From assembly GCF_905220415.1 (NCBI RefSeq), contig NC_059568.1:3100001-3164000 (forward strand): a stretch of 64,000 bases of DNA, given 5' to 3'. This document shows positions 1-10,858 of this stretch, piece by piece. The notes beneath the pieces were generated by a model, which did no database searches, had not been told where the DNA came from, and saw nothing but the letters and a program-made list of their open reading frames with translations. How positions within the stretch are numbered: the first letter of the stretch is position 1; every line of letters starts with the position of its first letter. Source of the DNA: Colias croceus (taxonomy: Eukaryota; Arthropoda; Insecta; Lepidoptera; Pieridae). Made by a program: the position numbers and the translations under genes.

Positions 1-930
1 GTTTTGAAATGGTTATTTAATACGATAACGGAAAAATGTTAACCAATGATTGTAAGTAGACGTAATATAATATGTTTATAGTTTAAAAGCTATAATATGA
101 CAGGCGTGCTCTCATCTTGTTTTTCTTAATATCTTCAGCTTCCACAGTAGTTTAGAATAATTTCAACTGATAAAACACGTACTGAATTCCAAAAATACTG
201 GTGTTCCTGTAGGTGCCTATCAGTCGGAACTATCCGAGGGATTTCTTTTTCTATAATTCTCCATGTAGACTCAAATCGATTTTCGTTCTGCAGCGGTTTC
301 CGGATAGGTAGGCGTTTCAGTCTTTTATGTAGTATATTACTTAAAGACTATAATCGCACACCCTTCAGGACGCCGCCACCCACTGCGGTAGCGAGTAGCT
401 CCGGTTTAAATAGGCCTTTAACGTGAAATTCGTCCTGGTTTTTAATGTAATAGTGATAAAACTTCACATGGTGGCTCCCACGTGGTCGGGGCTCAGAGGG
501 CGTGCCACAAGTCCATGTAGGGGTCCCGTTATCTGTATCTTTAACGCTAAAATAACTTGAACTCATACGTGGATTTGTGATCACCACCAGAGCATGTCTT
601 ATGGCATGAGGTCAGGTTATTTATTTTCAAAATTATTTATTACATATAAACAATATGGTAACATGTCATCTTAGTTTTAACAAAATTAGAAAAGTATATT
701 GGATTAAAACTATAAGAAATACCCTCTACACTATCGTGATTGCCTCTACTCGCCCAACGCTGCCCATTGGGAAGAGGGCCTATAACTTTACATTATAGTA
801 TAAGTTTATTTGTTGTATGGAAAAAACCAGCATCGCAAATCATTTTCAAGTCTATATATAGAAATGTATAGAAAAATAATTAGGTATTATGCCTACGCGA
901 GAAAAGTATACTCCACCTTGTTATATTTAT
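1..930. other. AT-rich stretch without a recognised gene
   Basis: Low-complexity AT-rich DNA except for a more GC-rich block around 350-600 (listed separately). I see no splice-linked exons, tRNA or hairpin that I can support. Confidence 0.5.
348..587 (-). other. coding-like 79-codon minus-strand frame, unassigned
   Basis: An open frame of 79 codons starts with ATG on the minus strand and ends in TAG; it is open a further dozen codons upstream. It is richer in GC than its surroundings and its composition (GTPTWTCGTPSEPRPRGSHH, then FHVKGLFKPELLATAVGGG) looks like real protein rather than AT noise. I do not recognise the family. No convincing partner exons were found. It may be a fragment of a mobile-element protein or a degenerate exon. 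Confidence 0.25.
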
Positions 931-936
931 GAATAA

Positions 937-1100
937 CTAGCGGTCCGCCCCGGCTTCGCCCGTGGTACATAATTCTCTACATAAGAACCATCCTCATACT
1001 TCAAGGAATATAATAAAAAAAGAATTATCGAAATCGGTTCAGCCGTTCTCGAGTTATGCGCTTACCAACACATTTTGTGATTCATTTTTATAGTATAGAG
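937..1100 (-). mobile_element. Helitron-type short element, 3' end at left
   Basis: Read on the minus strand it ends with a GC-rich hairpin (GGGCGAAGCCGGGGCGGACCG) followed by CTAG and T, the Helitron-type 3' end. The body matches the elements at 60173-60540 (motif CTCGAGTTATGCGCTTACC, here seen on the + strand). It has no coding capacity. Confidence 0.75.
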
Positions 1101-1284
1101 ATTGATATTGCTTATAACGTTGGCAACCAGACAATCGTCATCTTAATATTTATTTCGGTAATATAAATATTACATTAGCATTACAATGTAATTTTTAAAT
1201 GATAATAATTATGAAGCATTTGACATAGTTTCAGACTTAAGTATGATTTTTGAGATGGAATTTATCATCAAGATTAAAACAATA

Positions 1285-1495
1285 AGGCTGGTTGCAGAGC
1301 TTGACCGACCGTCAGTGCGTACCGTCGGTCCTGACGATACGCATCAACAATTGTATGACTATGACACTAATGCGCATGACAATACGCGTGCGTATGGTCG
1401 GTCTAGCTATGAACGGTTTTATGAATTTCCATACATATGACAAGCGCGACAGCTGACGTACGCACTGATGGTCGGTCAAGCTCTGCAATCAGCCT
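1285..1495 (+). mobile_element. MITE with TA flanks, copy 1 of 2
   Basis: Terminal inverted repeats begin AGGCTGGTTGCAGAGCTTGA and TA dinucleotides flank both ends. A nearly identical inverted copy lies at 57880-58085. Both copies carry an open frame of about 60 codons ending in FYEFPYI. This reflects copy identity and is not evidence of a gene. The TA target suggests a Tc1/mariner-type source. Confidence 0.8.
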
Positions 1496-1675
1496 TACAT
1501 GGCTCGGTCATATAGGTTTATTTTTCTGAGAAAATAATGAGAATAAGGATTTAAGAGGCTTTTTTCATCCTTAAAATACATAGTTCTAAAAACATATATC
1601 GGATAGATAATTATAATTAAGTACATAGATTTGAACCTAATTAAAACAATTAGAGGAATCGTGATGCAATATGAT

Positions 1676-2216
1676 TTTGTAATAGTTCAGGATACATCGC
1701 CCATTTTTGCAAGTGACTACTATCAAGCTGATTTTCCGTTTGTAGCTTTATTTTGATGAGACACCGAATAATTTCGTGTACGAAACTCTCGATTGTGGTA
1801 GCTAACAGAGATAACAAGGATAAAATTTTTTGATTTGATGGTTCTCAAATATTTATTACGCAATTTATAGGACAATATGTCTGTTGAATTATATAAACAT
1901 TAATTGAGTGAAAACAAAAAAATCAGCTTGTTAGTAATCATTTATGATGACCTCGTTATCGATACACTTTGGAAAGGGGGACTCTTTGAACCAACCATAG
2001 ATTTTGTAGGACAAATATTTTTTCGAATAATTTAGGTAATTATCTTGAGAGCCATCAAATCAAAAATTTTTATCCTTATTATCTCTGTTAGCTACCACAA
2101 TCGAGACTTTCGTACACGAAATTATTGGGCGTCTCATCAAAATAAAGCTACAAACGGAAAATTAGCTTGATAGTAGTCACTTTCAAAAATGGGCGATGTA
2201 TCCTGAACTATAATCA
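1676..2216. mobile_element. fold-back element with ~173-bp inverted arms
   Basis: The left arm (about 1676-1848) and right arm (about 2044-2216) are reverse complements at roughly 90% or more by eye. They share blocks such as TTCAGGATACATCGCCCATT and TTGTGGTAGCTAACAGAGAT. About 195 bp of unrelated AT-rich sequence separates them. No transposase is visible, so this looks like a non-autonomous fold-back or long-TIR element. Confidence 0.8.
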
Positions 2217-2561
2217 AATTATTGATATCATTTATTTTGACATTTTTTCATCGTAGCCACAAGCAAATTGATACAGATATGTATTTTTATATTATTTTAT
2301 GTGAAAAATAAACCATTATTATTTTGTAGGTCACATTATTTTCTTATTTTCAATAGACATTTAGATAATACTGTTCAGTACAAAATATATGTGAAAAAGG
2401 ATTATTATCTTGATCCGATTCAGGTTCCCCAAACTAACAACCTTTTTCCAAACAACGGGTATCGTATTACCCCGTCCTATTACTGCAACTTGAGTTCCTT
2501 TAACGATAATTAATGTTTAATTCTTTTATAGGAACATTAAGTAATTGATTTTATATGTAAA

Positions 2562-2761
2562 TCCATACCAATATTATAAAGCTGAGGAGTTTGTTTGTTT
2601 GTTTGTTTGTACGCGCTAATCTCGGGAACTACTGCGATACGATTGAAAAATTCTTTCGGTGTTAGATAGCCCATCTATCGAGGAAGGTTATGGGCTATAT
2701 ATCATCACGCTACGACCAACAGGAGTGGAGCCACGGGGGTGAAACCGCCCGGAACAGGTAG
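2562..2761 (+). mobile_element. Helitron-type element, GCTGAAGAGTTTG family
   Basis: Begins TCCATACCAATATTATAAAG, continues with a (GTTT)n run and the shared block CTTTCGGTGTTAGATAGCCC, and ends at GTAG before T, a decayed CTAG. Relatives are at 4382-5147, 25475-25810 and 50287-50471. It is non-coding. Confidence 0.75.
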
Positions 2762-2825
2762 TTGTTTTATATTTATACATAAGAAACCTAAACCCTCCTA
2801 AACCTATCAATACATTATCTCTTAA

Positions 2826-3702
2826 TATATATGTCGTGGTCATATCGTAGATTTGATCATTTCATGATATGAGTGGCCATTTCACGAAATGGTCGCATAT
2901 CGTGAAATGGCCAACATAGTTTGATCAGATCGTTAAATCGTCAACGTTTCACGATTTGGTCATCCACATTTGGCCAGATCGTATAAAATATAAAGAGTCC
3001 ATAAAATATTAAAAACTTGTTTAATGTCAACTTGTTTAATGTCATTTAAGTTAGTGCCGCGGCAGCGGCCGGCGAATGCCAGAAGCGAATCGTTTTTGCA
3101 ATAGAAAACAATTAGGTTAGGTTAGGTTACACTTTGATAAACAACGCACGAGCCGAGCGAGCAAAGCGAGCGTGCCGCTGCAGCGGCCGGCGAGTGCCAG
3201 GAGCGGATCCCTTTTTAAAAATCAAACAATTATAATAATAATATAGTAGTAGTTTCTTAAATTATTTTATTTAAGTCGCATTTTTTCTTAAATACATATA
3301 AGATATCCACATTTCCATAGTACTCGTACCTCTTCGTCGTAAATTCTTTGCTATGACTTTCTTCATAATATTGTTATTAAACGAATTATGAAGTTTTTAA
3401 CTGCGAATAATTTAATTTTCGCCAGCGGCCGCCATCTTATCACATAAACACAGAGCTTGCAGCGCCTCTACCAACGATTAATGTAACTATTTTACGATAT
3501 GATCAAATAATTTTGGTCATTTCATGAAAAAACCGTGCGTTAATTGGCCATATCGTGAAACGATTTCTTATCATTGATCTGCCCAAACCACATCATGATG
3601 TGGCCAAACTAAATTGGCCATTTCACGATATGCGACCATTTCGTGAAATGGCCACTCATATCATGAAATGATCAAATCTACGATATGACCACGACATATA
3701 TA
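2826..3702. mobile_element. 877-bp transposon with perfect 85-bp TIRs
   Basis: Positions 2826-2910 and 3618-3702 are exact reverse complements (ends TATATATGTCGTGG / CCACGACATATATA). The interior has two GC-rich related segments (around 3055-3080 and 3172-3210), a TTAGG run near 3113 and no transposase frame. The flanks are TATATA on both sides, consistent with a target duplication in the Helitron-type host. Confidence 0.85.
3113..3130 (+). repeat. short interstitial TTAGG run
   Basis: Three consecutive TTAGG units followed by TTA inside the TIR transposon. TTAGG is the usual insect telomere unit. Three copies are too few to indicate a telomere or a telomere fusion. Confidence 0.6.
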
Positions 3703-4381
3703 AATCTCGTGTCACAATGTTTGTCCTCAATGGACTCCTAAACCACTTAACCGATTATAATAAAATTCGCACACCATGTGCAGTTCGATCCAACTTGAGA
3801 GATAGGATAGGTTTTATCCCGGAAATCCCACGGGAAAGGGAACTATGCGGGGTTTTCTCTGAAAACGCGGGCGAAGCCGCGGGCGGAAAGCTAGTATATA
3901 ATATAATACATTAGCATACAAATACGAAATGATTCAGTCTTTTTAGCATTAAGTATCTACAAATATAATGTTACCAAAATCTCCAAAACATAAAAAATTG
4001 TTTTTCAAAAGAGTTCAAAAGACTCTTTAAATTAACTATAATTTTTTTTTATGTAACTAAGATACTAAATATGAAAATGAAAAGTTATTTATTATTACAC
4101 ATTATAAGTATTAACTATAGCTCCCACACTAAGAGAACTTGTGTCGTGGGAGCTGGTACCTACGATTATAAAAAATAGTTGCGAAGAAGCCCTATTTAGG
4201 ATACATTACACAATAAACTTATTCTAAAAATATCTATAAAACCTACAACAAGTAACCATGACAACGCTTACAATTGAAACCTTTCCCTATCTTCATGCGA
4301 AATCGTCTTAAATGTTTAGTGAAATGGAAAGAGTACACAATATGAAATAAGATTAATACAGACAAGCTTATCCACTAACTT

Positions 4382-5147
4382 TCCATACTCATATTATAAA
4401 GCTGAAGAATTCATTTTTTTGCTTGAACGCGTTAAGCGCATCACACACGGTGGAGATACTATAATATTTAATGTTAAAATTCTCTATATTATAGTATCTT
4501 AAGGTACCTATCACACACGATTAAGATACGCTAGCGATACTAATTGTCATTTATTTTAATTGTCAAATTGTCGATATTTCGCTAAGGATTTGTTCACCCT
4601 ACCAACGACGAAGACGACCACAAACAAAATTTTCATCCAGTCGCAATTTAACAAAATTGTGAAAAACACACATAAATAAATACTAAAATCCCTGTCGTTC
4701 TGATGATTGGAATTTTTTTTGCTAATAATAAATGAAAACAGATTTTTCGTAGAAACGGTGGCTCCTAGAAAAAAATGTTTTAGAAGTTTTTTATAGATAA
4801 TTTTATGATCTACAATTTTGGCCCCAGGTAACTAAAGAAGTAAAAAAAAAACAAATGTTGTTACTTAAGATGTTAGCTATCTTGTCCTGCGAGGTTGCTG
4901 GTGTTTTACAAGTAACCCTGTATATTATCTTCATCGTGTGTTATGGCTCATAGGATTTGTATGGCGAGCGATAGTCGGAAAAATATGCTCTAAGATAATA
5001 TATATTTTACATTATCTTCACCGTGTGTGATGCGCATTAATCTCAGGAACTACTGTTCCAATAGGAAAAATTCTTTCAGTGTTAGAAGGTCAATTTATCG
5101 AGGAAGGCTTAGGGCTATATATCATCACGCTATGATTAATAGGCTAG
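4382..5147 (+). mobile_element. Helitron-type element split by a TTAA element
   Basis: The 5' part (4382-4435, ATTATAAAGCTGAAG then GCTTGAACGCG) and 3' part (5037-5147, AATCTCAGGAACTACTG to the AGGGCTATATATCATCACGC block) are one copy of the family at 2562-2761. The TTAA-flanked element at 4436-5036 interrupts them. Confidence 0.75.
4436..5036. mobile_element. 601-bp piggyBac-type MITE with TTAA duplication
   Basis: TTAA at 4432-4435 and 5037-5040 flanks a TIR of GCGCATCACACACGGTG. Subterminal inverted motifs repeat it (ATCTTCATCGTGTGT near the right end, ATCACACACGATTAAGAT near the left), and there is an ACTATAATAT/ATATTATAGT palindrome. TTAA targets are the hallmark of piggyBac-group transposition. 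There is no transposase frame, so it is non-autonomous. Confidence 0.8.
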
Positions 5148-5149
5148 AG

Positions 5150-6399
5150 ACTTAATAATTACAAAACATTGAAAACTTTATCAATTGATAATAGATCCCA
5201 AAAATCATAATATATCAATAACTATGTAGAGTTGGCATATCATCACGCAAGGTATTTCAGTATTTCTATTGTCACTTCGATATATAAAGTGAAAGTAGAA
5301 TTCAATATAAAGTTCTGCGTCATTTTGTATTCAATAGCAACAAAATATTACTTTAAAGTCGTTTAATTTCATCTCCAATAACGGAGTAGCAAACCACATT
5401 CTCGATATATTAGAAAATTTTAGGCGTTTTATACATGAGCGCACAACAAACGGTGTTCTTGACGCTAAATTCTTGTATTTAAAATTCACGTGTCTTTAAG
5501 TTTTGAGTGGAAAAATATTTTTTTTGCATGGATGAGTAAGCCTCGCTTATGTGTGCTCTAAGAAGTAAAAAATATAATCAAAATGTACTTAAATAAATCA
5601 ATTTATAATAATCATGTATACATGTATCTAAAAGAGATTTAGTGTAGACCTGATGAAGTGAATTTAAAGTTTGTTTTATCCCCATTTCTTCTATAAAAAA
5701 AATATTAAAAATCATGTAAGAAAAATACAAGAGAAGAATTATGGTTGATATTCCCGAAGTAATCGTTAGTTTATAACTAGCCTTAAAGGACTAGATAAGT
5801 GTCTAAAGCGTGTTGAACTACATTTCATAAGCCAACGATTGTGACGATCGTAGCATATTGTGTCTTATGACATTTGGTCGATAATGTTCTTAAAAAAATG
5901 TTTCAATATGATATGCAATTGTGTTGCAAAATATTGTTTGTCATCTTCAAGATACAAGGTTGCTTCAGTTGTATGATTAAAAAAAATTCAATTTGAGATT
6001 TCAATTCAGTACAAATACATTTGACATTCGTAAAACCATATGCACAATACGACACGTACCATGTATAAATGTAACAATGTTCGAGTTATTCCTGACCATT
6101 TTAATTGAACTATCAAAGTACTTATTCATCGCTGCGGTAAATTATTGACACATCATTGTTATTCCGCTGACATTTATCAAACAATACATCACTCTGATAG
6201 ATCCAGGAGATATAGACTACTCACTCTAGGTACCTGTACTTTTGAATTTTCATCTGCACTCGGATAGCTTACAAGTGACGGCATAGTGCTGAATCTTATT
6301 ATTTTATGCTCTTATATCGTTCTAGATAGGTCACCTGGTGGTTCAAATGACCCATAAATTATTCACACCTCTGTAGTAGTGCGTGATTTTCGGCATATT
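5150..6399. other. AT-rich intergenic stretch, nothing identified
   Basis: No open frame with gene-like composition, no tRNA, no strong inverted repeat and no member of the repeat families listed here. Confidence 0.5.
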
Positions 6400-6660
6400 T
6401 TAGTGACCTTTCACATTCTCCGATACGATATTTGATGTAAAATCAAAAGCCGACATTGGATGCTTTGATTTTATTATAAACCTCTATAATTATACAGTTT
6501 ATTAGGTAAAATACTCGTAAGTCAACCAAAAATATAAAAAAAATATCTTCAAACTACCCTTAGGTATATTTTGAAATTCTAAAAGAAAATATCTTCTACT
6601 ATCTTACAATATCTGACATGTATCCGATACGATATCGTATCGGACGATGTGAAAACGCTC
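6400..6660. mobile_element. MITE with TTTTCACAT / TCCGATACGATAT termini
   Basis: The left end TTTCACATTCTCCGATACGA and right end TCGTATCGGACGATGTGAAA are inverted repeats, and there is a further CCGATACGATATCGTATCGG palindrome at the right end. The interior is non-coding. I know this terminal motif as common in Lepidoptera (from memory, not searched). Confidence 0.65.
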
Positions 6661-7480
6661 TAACAATCCTATTGTACTGCAAATTATTACATTAAATTTC
6701 GGGAAACGTGAGCATTAATTGGAAACTATTGTTTATAAAATTTAGTCTATCATACATATTGTAAAGGTCGAATTTATGTTGTTCTATGCATATTCATTCA
6801 TTATTTGATGAATTTGTACAGAAAACCTTGAAAGAACCAATAGTGTTTTTTTACCCTTGCTGTAATAGCATGCCATTGGATAAAAACAAAACAATATTTG
6901 AATAAATACATGAAAATATTAGCGTACAGCAAAATTTATTAATTATATCTATCAATACAGGATTTTCTACGGAAATATTTGTTAATTAAATTTTTGCTAA
7001 TTTATCGGAATCTCTGCTATGGTTAAATATTTTTCACTTGATTAAGTTGTTTCACTGCAATTTGTAGAATGCAAAATGTTTTCAACGTGTACCTGAATTT
7101 ATTTTTTAGTAAATATATTATTTGCTAATGAAATATTTTATGAGTATCAGTTTTCGCTTCAGTTTGTATTATTTATTTATTTTAGTAGAAGCGAATAATA
7201 GAGTCCATTATTAATTTATCGGATAGTTTGACAATTTTTAATATTTAACATGGAAATAATATTAAATTATTTTAAACTATGTAATGATAATAAATTCATG
7301 TAGGAACTTCGTTCCTTAATGGTGGACTTGTAATATTTTTAATTGCCAATAAATTGTGTCTAATTTTATAATTTACGTCTCGAATAGATTAACAATGATT
7401 CCATGTATCTATTTATAATTGTACTATTTTAGTGTGTAATATGTTTATATTTATATATTTATTATGTTTCTATAATAAAT
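6661..7480. other. AT-rich stretch, nothing identified
   Basis: AT-rich with no recognisable coding, RNA or repeat feature. Confidence 0.45.
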
Positions 7481-7503
7481 ATTTCGCACACAAGTCAACA
7501 GCT

Positions 7504-7749
7504 GGGCATACCAAGAGGATGTGTAGGGAAGAAAAGGAACGATGCAGTCACTGCGCCGGTCCTTATATGAGGACTGAATGCGACAAATGGCTGCGGGGAG
7601 AAGCGCCTCAGTGCATTAACTGCACTAAAGCCAAGAAAGGTAGCGCTGAGCACAGCGCCTTTGAACGTGAATGTTTTGAACGAAAGAGGTGGGATGCAAT
7701 AATCCAGAGGTTGCGCGAACACCCTGTGATGGCGGGTGCCTTAAAAAAA
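7504..7749 (+). pseudogene. LINE ORF1 (gag-like) zinc-knuckle fragment, retroposed
   Basis: The open frame here encodes the C-terminal zinc-knuckle part of a Jockey/R1-type LINE ORF1 (nucleic-acid chaperone). It has the second half of one knuckle (GHTKRMC), then CSHC-AGPY-MRTEC, then CINC...H...C. In knuckle two the usual His is Tyr, so metal binding is doubtful. The fragment ends in a poly(A) run of eight or nine. A 12-bp direct repeat (AAGTCAACAGCT) at 7492-7503 and 7750-7761 flanks it, the signature of target-primed insertion. The 5' part of ORF1 and all of ORF2 are absent, so it is a dead fragment. The frame (to the stop at 7773) reads through both flanks by chance. Confidence 0.85.
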
Positions 7750-8546
7750 AAGTCAACAGCTCAGTCATCATAAATGTTTATTTTAATTCGTCATACCGAA
7801 GTTTTTACAAATGTTAACTGATGTGAATAGCTGAAGGTCTATTATTGTTTATTTGTCGTTTAATTTGAGAAGATATTTTTATAAGATTCATAAATTCGTG
7901 CCTGACGACATTGAGTTGTTAAGTTAGTTATAGATACGTAGTTATGTTTTATATGGTTTATTTACTTTTGTTGTATATATAACCGAATCTACGCATATAA
8001 AATATAATAAATCTGTTGCTGAAATTGTACACATTATTATAATATTTTACACCATAATACAATATATAACACGACACAATTACAATTGAAAAGCAATATA
8101 TAATGGTCATTCTTTCCTATAAAATGTTATCGGTAGTAACTTATTATTTTTTTCCCATCAATTTCTTCACTCATACATTTTATTTCATTTCTAACGTTTT
8201 CCACCAATATCATATAAATGAGTTTATTACATAATGCGAGACTCGCGTGCGTTGAATTCCAATTTTATAGGATTCAGTAGCGTATCAAGTCCTAATATAG
8301 ATGTTAAAAGAACCAAACTTTTTCCGGTTACGTAATAATTGCTATAGTTTATGTCCAACATCCGATAAGCTTTATGTTTTTAAGATGTACCTAAGGCTAT
8401 TAAAAGATTGTTGTTTGATCATTTCTAAAATTGTTCCAGAACTAAGCGATTGATACATTTAAACATAACACAAATAAAGCTAAGTTTTCTTACGGTACAT
8501 TTTCGGTATTGTTGTCTAATTCTTGACGTTGAACATGTTGAGAGTA

Positions 8547-8629
8547 TGTGGAGGTGTAATCTCCCTCACTGAGGTTGTATATCGATAAATACGACATACT
8601 GCTTCAGAGAGGGAGTCGCATCCACCACA
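8547..8629. ncRNA. candidate pre-miRNA-like hairpin upstream of the cluster
   Basis: Two 38-nt arms (8547-8584 and 8592-8629) pair without gaps at about 28 Watson-Crick positions plus 2 G-U, closed by a 7-nt loop (ATAAATA). The best block is CTCCCTC with GAGGGAG. The arms are more GC-rich than the flanks. It lies 1.6 kb before the tandem hairpins and may be a diverged relative, because GGAGG occupies the same place in the 5' arm. I do not recognise a known miRNA, and the strand cannot be decided from a hairpin. Confidence 0.5.
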
Positions 8630-8834
8630 CAAGCGTAGTCACAGTCTGACATTACATATTCGAGTAGATTTACATGTTCTCGTAAAAAGTCGTATTCAAT
8701 CAATTGTCCTTTGTAAAACAATTCACCATTTTTCATCAATTATAGAGCAAGAACCCAGGGCCGCCAGACCTCACCTATTTTCTGAGGGATGAAACGTGGA
8801 CGATAGGGTAGTGTTAGTATGTGGCATGTGCTAC

Positions 8835-9046
8835 CATCGTACAGGCCGATTAAGAAGAGCTGGAACGTAAACACATTCACACATTGTACATGTGTAGTGT
8901 CTATGAAGACGCGCGGCGTGACGTCATACTGCATATGCATCATGAAAAGTCTGCCCATCTCTCTCGCGCGCAGACTAGCTTATGAGAGTGAAGGGGACAT
9001 TATTGTTTTTATTTTGCAATTGTTTATAAATACAGAGTGATGTAAT
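8835..9046 (+). mobile_element. non-coding repeat shared with 55095-55450
   Basis: Shares the blocks ATTAAGAAGAGCTGGAACGT, ACATTGTACATGTGTA and TTTTGCAATTGTTTATAAAT with the inverted copy at 55095-55450. It ends near TACAGAGTGATGTA, like the terminus of a Tc1/mariner-type element. Open frames on both strands here are incidental. Confidence 0.55.
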
Positions 9047-9900
9047 TTAAATATAGACGTTAGGTGTACTAACTATATTCGACGAGATAACTACTTCACG
9101 GCACGCGGACTATAATTTTTTTTACTTTAGGTACCTAGGTTAAATTATGTAATAATTTTTATAAGTTTTATAAACAAAATGTAAACGCAGTAAGTTCAAA
9201 TTTTCATACATAGCTGAACAATACAGCTTTTATTGTAATGTAGCCTTATCTCTTACGTGCTAGGGTTTCGCTTGTATTGTATTGTTTATATCGTTATTTT
9301 GAATATGACATTATATTTAAATATTATTTGATAATTGAATGTTTATCAATACAAGTTCATCGATTGAGTTACTTTTAAATTGTAATTTTACATATATGTT
9401 ATGAGAGCTATCATAGTATCTACAACACACCCATTTTACAATTCAAGTCTACACTTAAACTAAAGTCGCATTTATTACATACTGTATAGTAAAATTACAT
9501 AAGTGTGAGTACTGTGAAGATGCCAGCTTTCCTTAATCGGCCTGTTCGCCTACCCGCTAGCTTGGTCAATGGGCCAATTTCCAAATATTATGTGATCAAG
9601 GTTCATAAAAACAGTACTTACTTACTTCACGTATTTTCTCATGGCTTATTATCACATATGTTTTGGAATTTAATAAAACTTTTCTACTTTATATAATATT
9701 GCTAACCGAATACTTTGTACTATAGAGGATGTGCGTTATGAATGGATAATCTGATAAATTAAAGTGGAGGACGTAGTGGATCGTGGCAGTCCAGAAATTT
9801 TGAAATTTGTGTTATGTAAAAGTCATTCAATATTTAAAAAAAAAGCCAAATATGCCACTCTTATTACGCCATACCATACATACATCAGATACATGTTGAA
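9047..9900. other. AT-rich stretch before the tandem array
   Basis: No supported gene. A short open frame near 9505 has no recognisable product. Confidence 0.4.
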
Positions 9901-10187
9901 TACCTATCATAGGATAACGGGAAGGTATCTTCCCCAGTGGCCTCCAACCTCCCCTATAGCCACCCCGAACCTCCCTAGTCCGCAGACAGATACACAACAC
10001 AATAACAATAGATCCGACTAGTGTTAAGCGACCAGAATCTAGTTATACGCCGTTATTGCTAAATACTATAATATTACGACAAGTCATCTTGTACAGAGTA
10101 AACATAAATATGATTTTTCTCTTCTTACGCTCTCTGTTACAGTTGTAGTCTTATGATATTTTATTTCGTTATCCTTTGTTCACGTTC

Positions 10188-10308
10188 TTGAGTCACGCTG
10201 TGCGTGAGCAGGAGCGCTAATTGAGGTTGTCATAATCTTATAAATATGTATAAGAATTTTATGGCAACAACTCAATTAGCTCGCCTACTCGATGGTCTTG
10301 ACGCTAGG
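10188..10308. ncRNA. candidate hairpin RNA A
   Basis: The 5' arm GAGCAGGAGCGCTAATTGAG pairs with the 3' arm CTCAATTAGCTCGCCTACTC. Pairing continues through GTTGTCATAA with TTATGGCAACAA below a longer loop. The 3' flank TCTTGACGCTAGGATAACAG is the family signature. Confidence 0.55.
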
Positions 10309-10388
10309 ATAACAGAAATAATAAGTGACATTATACCTAATAATAATTAAGTGACCGGAAAATTATAAATGGCAGGATAGTTGTAAGT

Positions 10389-10639
10389 AGGCGGCGTGAG
10401 ACGTGTTCCGCTCACGCAGCCCCATGAGGGTAGAGCTGGCAGGCTCTTAGCTTGTTTGGGCCCGGCGACTGGCTGCCGCTGATGGTGTCACGGACGAATT
10501 CTACCTACACTCGTGGCCCTGTCATTCATACGGCTTGACGGAACACAGTGGGGTTTTGGTCGGTAGGAATCCGACATAACCCACGGCAGCTTCCACGGAG
10601 GCCGTGGGTATCTATGCAAGATTTCCCCACATAAAAAAA
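10389..10639 (+). mobile_element. LINE 3'-end fragment with 14-bp TSD
   Basis: A GC-rich 251-bp block ends in ATAAAAAAA. The repeats GGATAGTTGTAAGT (10375-10388) and GGATGGTTGTAAGT (10640-10653) flank it, differing at one base. The block GGGGTTTTGGTCGGTAGGAA followed by a CCCACGG/CCGTGGG stem looks like the 3' untranslated end of a LINE. No reading frame is present. Confidence 0.7.
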
Positions 10640-10662
10640 GGATGGTTGTAAGTGTCTTGAAA

Positions 10663-10858
10663 TCTTAATATATATAAATCTCGTGTCACAATGTTTGTCC
10701 TCAATGGACTCCTAAACCACTTAACCGATTATAATAAAATTCGCACACCATGTGCAGTTCGATCCAACTTGAGAGATAGGATAGGTTTTATCCCGGAAAT
10801 CCCACGGGAAAGGGAACTATGCGGGGTTTTCTCTGAAAACGCGTGCGAAGCCGCGGGT
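10663..10858 (+). mobile_element. Helitron-type element, uninterrupted copy of 2820-3894
   Basis: Starts TCTTAATATATATAAATCTC and is nearly identical to the copy at 2820-3894 for about 180 bp. Its 3' end is altered (GGGTAGAATG in place of GGGCGGAAAGCTAG), so the terminal CTAG is missing. It is inserted within the hairpin array. Confidence 0.75.

Larger units (their letters stand above)
2820..3894 (+). mobile_element. Helitron-type element split by a TIR transposon
   Basis: The 5' TC (2820) with TCTTAATATATA is separated from the body (from about 3703) by the 877-bp element at 2826-3702. The body ends with the GCGGGCGAAGCCGCGGGCGG hairpin and CTAG at 3891-3894. The uninterrupted, nearly identical copy at 10663-10858 serves as the empty site. 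The 65-codon open frame inside is incidental. Confidence 0.8.

Noticed and set aside
3113..3130. telomere or internal telomere fusion
   Set aside because: Only three TTAGG units, located inside a TIR transposon.
3717..3914. 65-codon frame repeated at 10691-10879, looking like a conserved small protein
   Set aside because: The similarity is the DNA of a Helitron-type element, and the frame includes its 3' hairpin.
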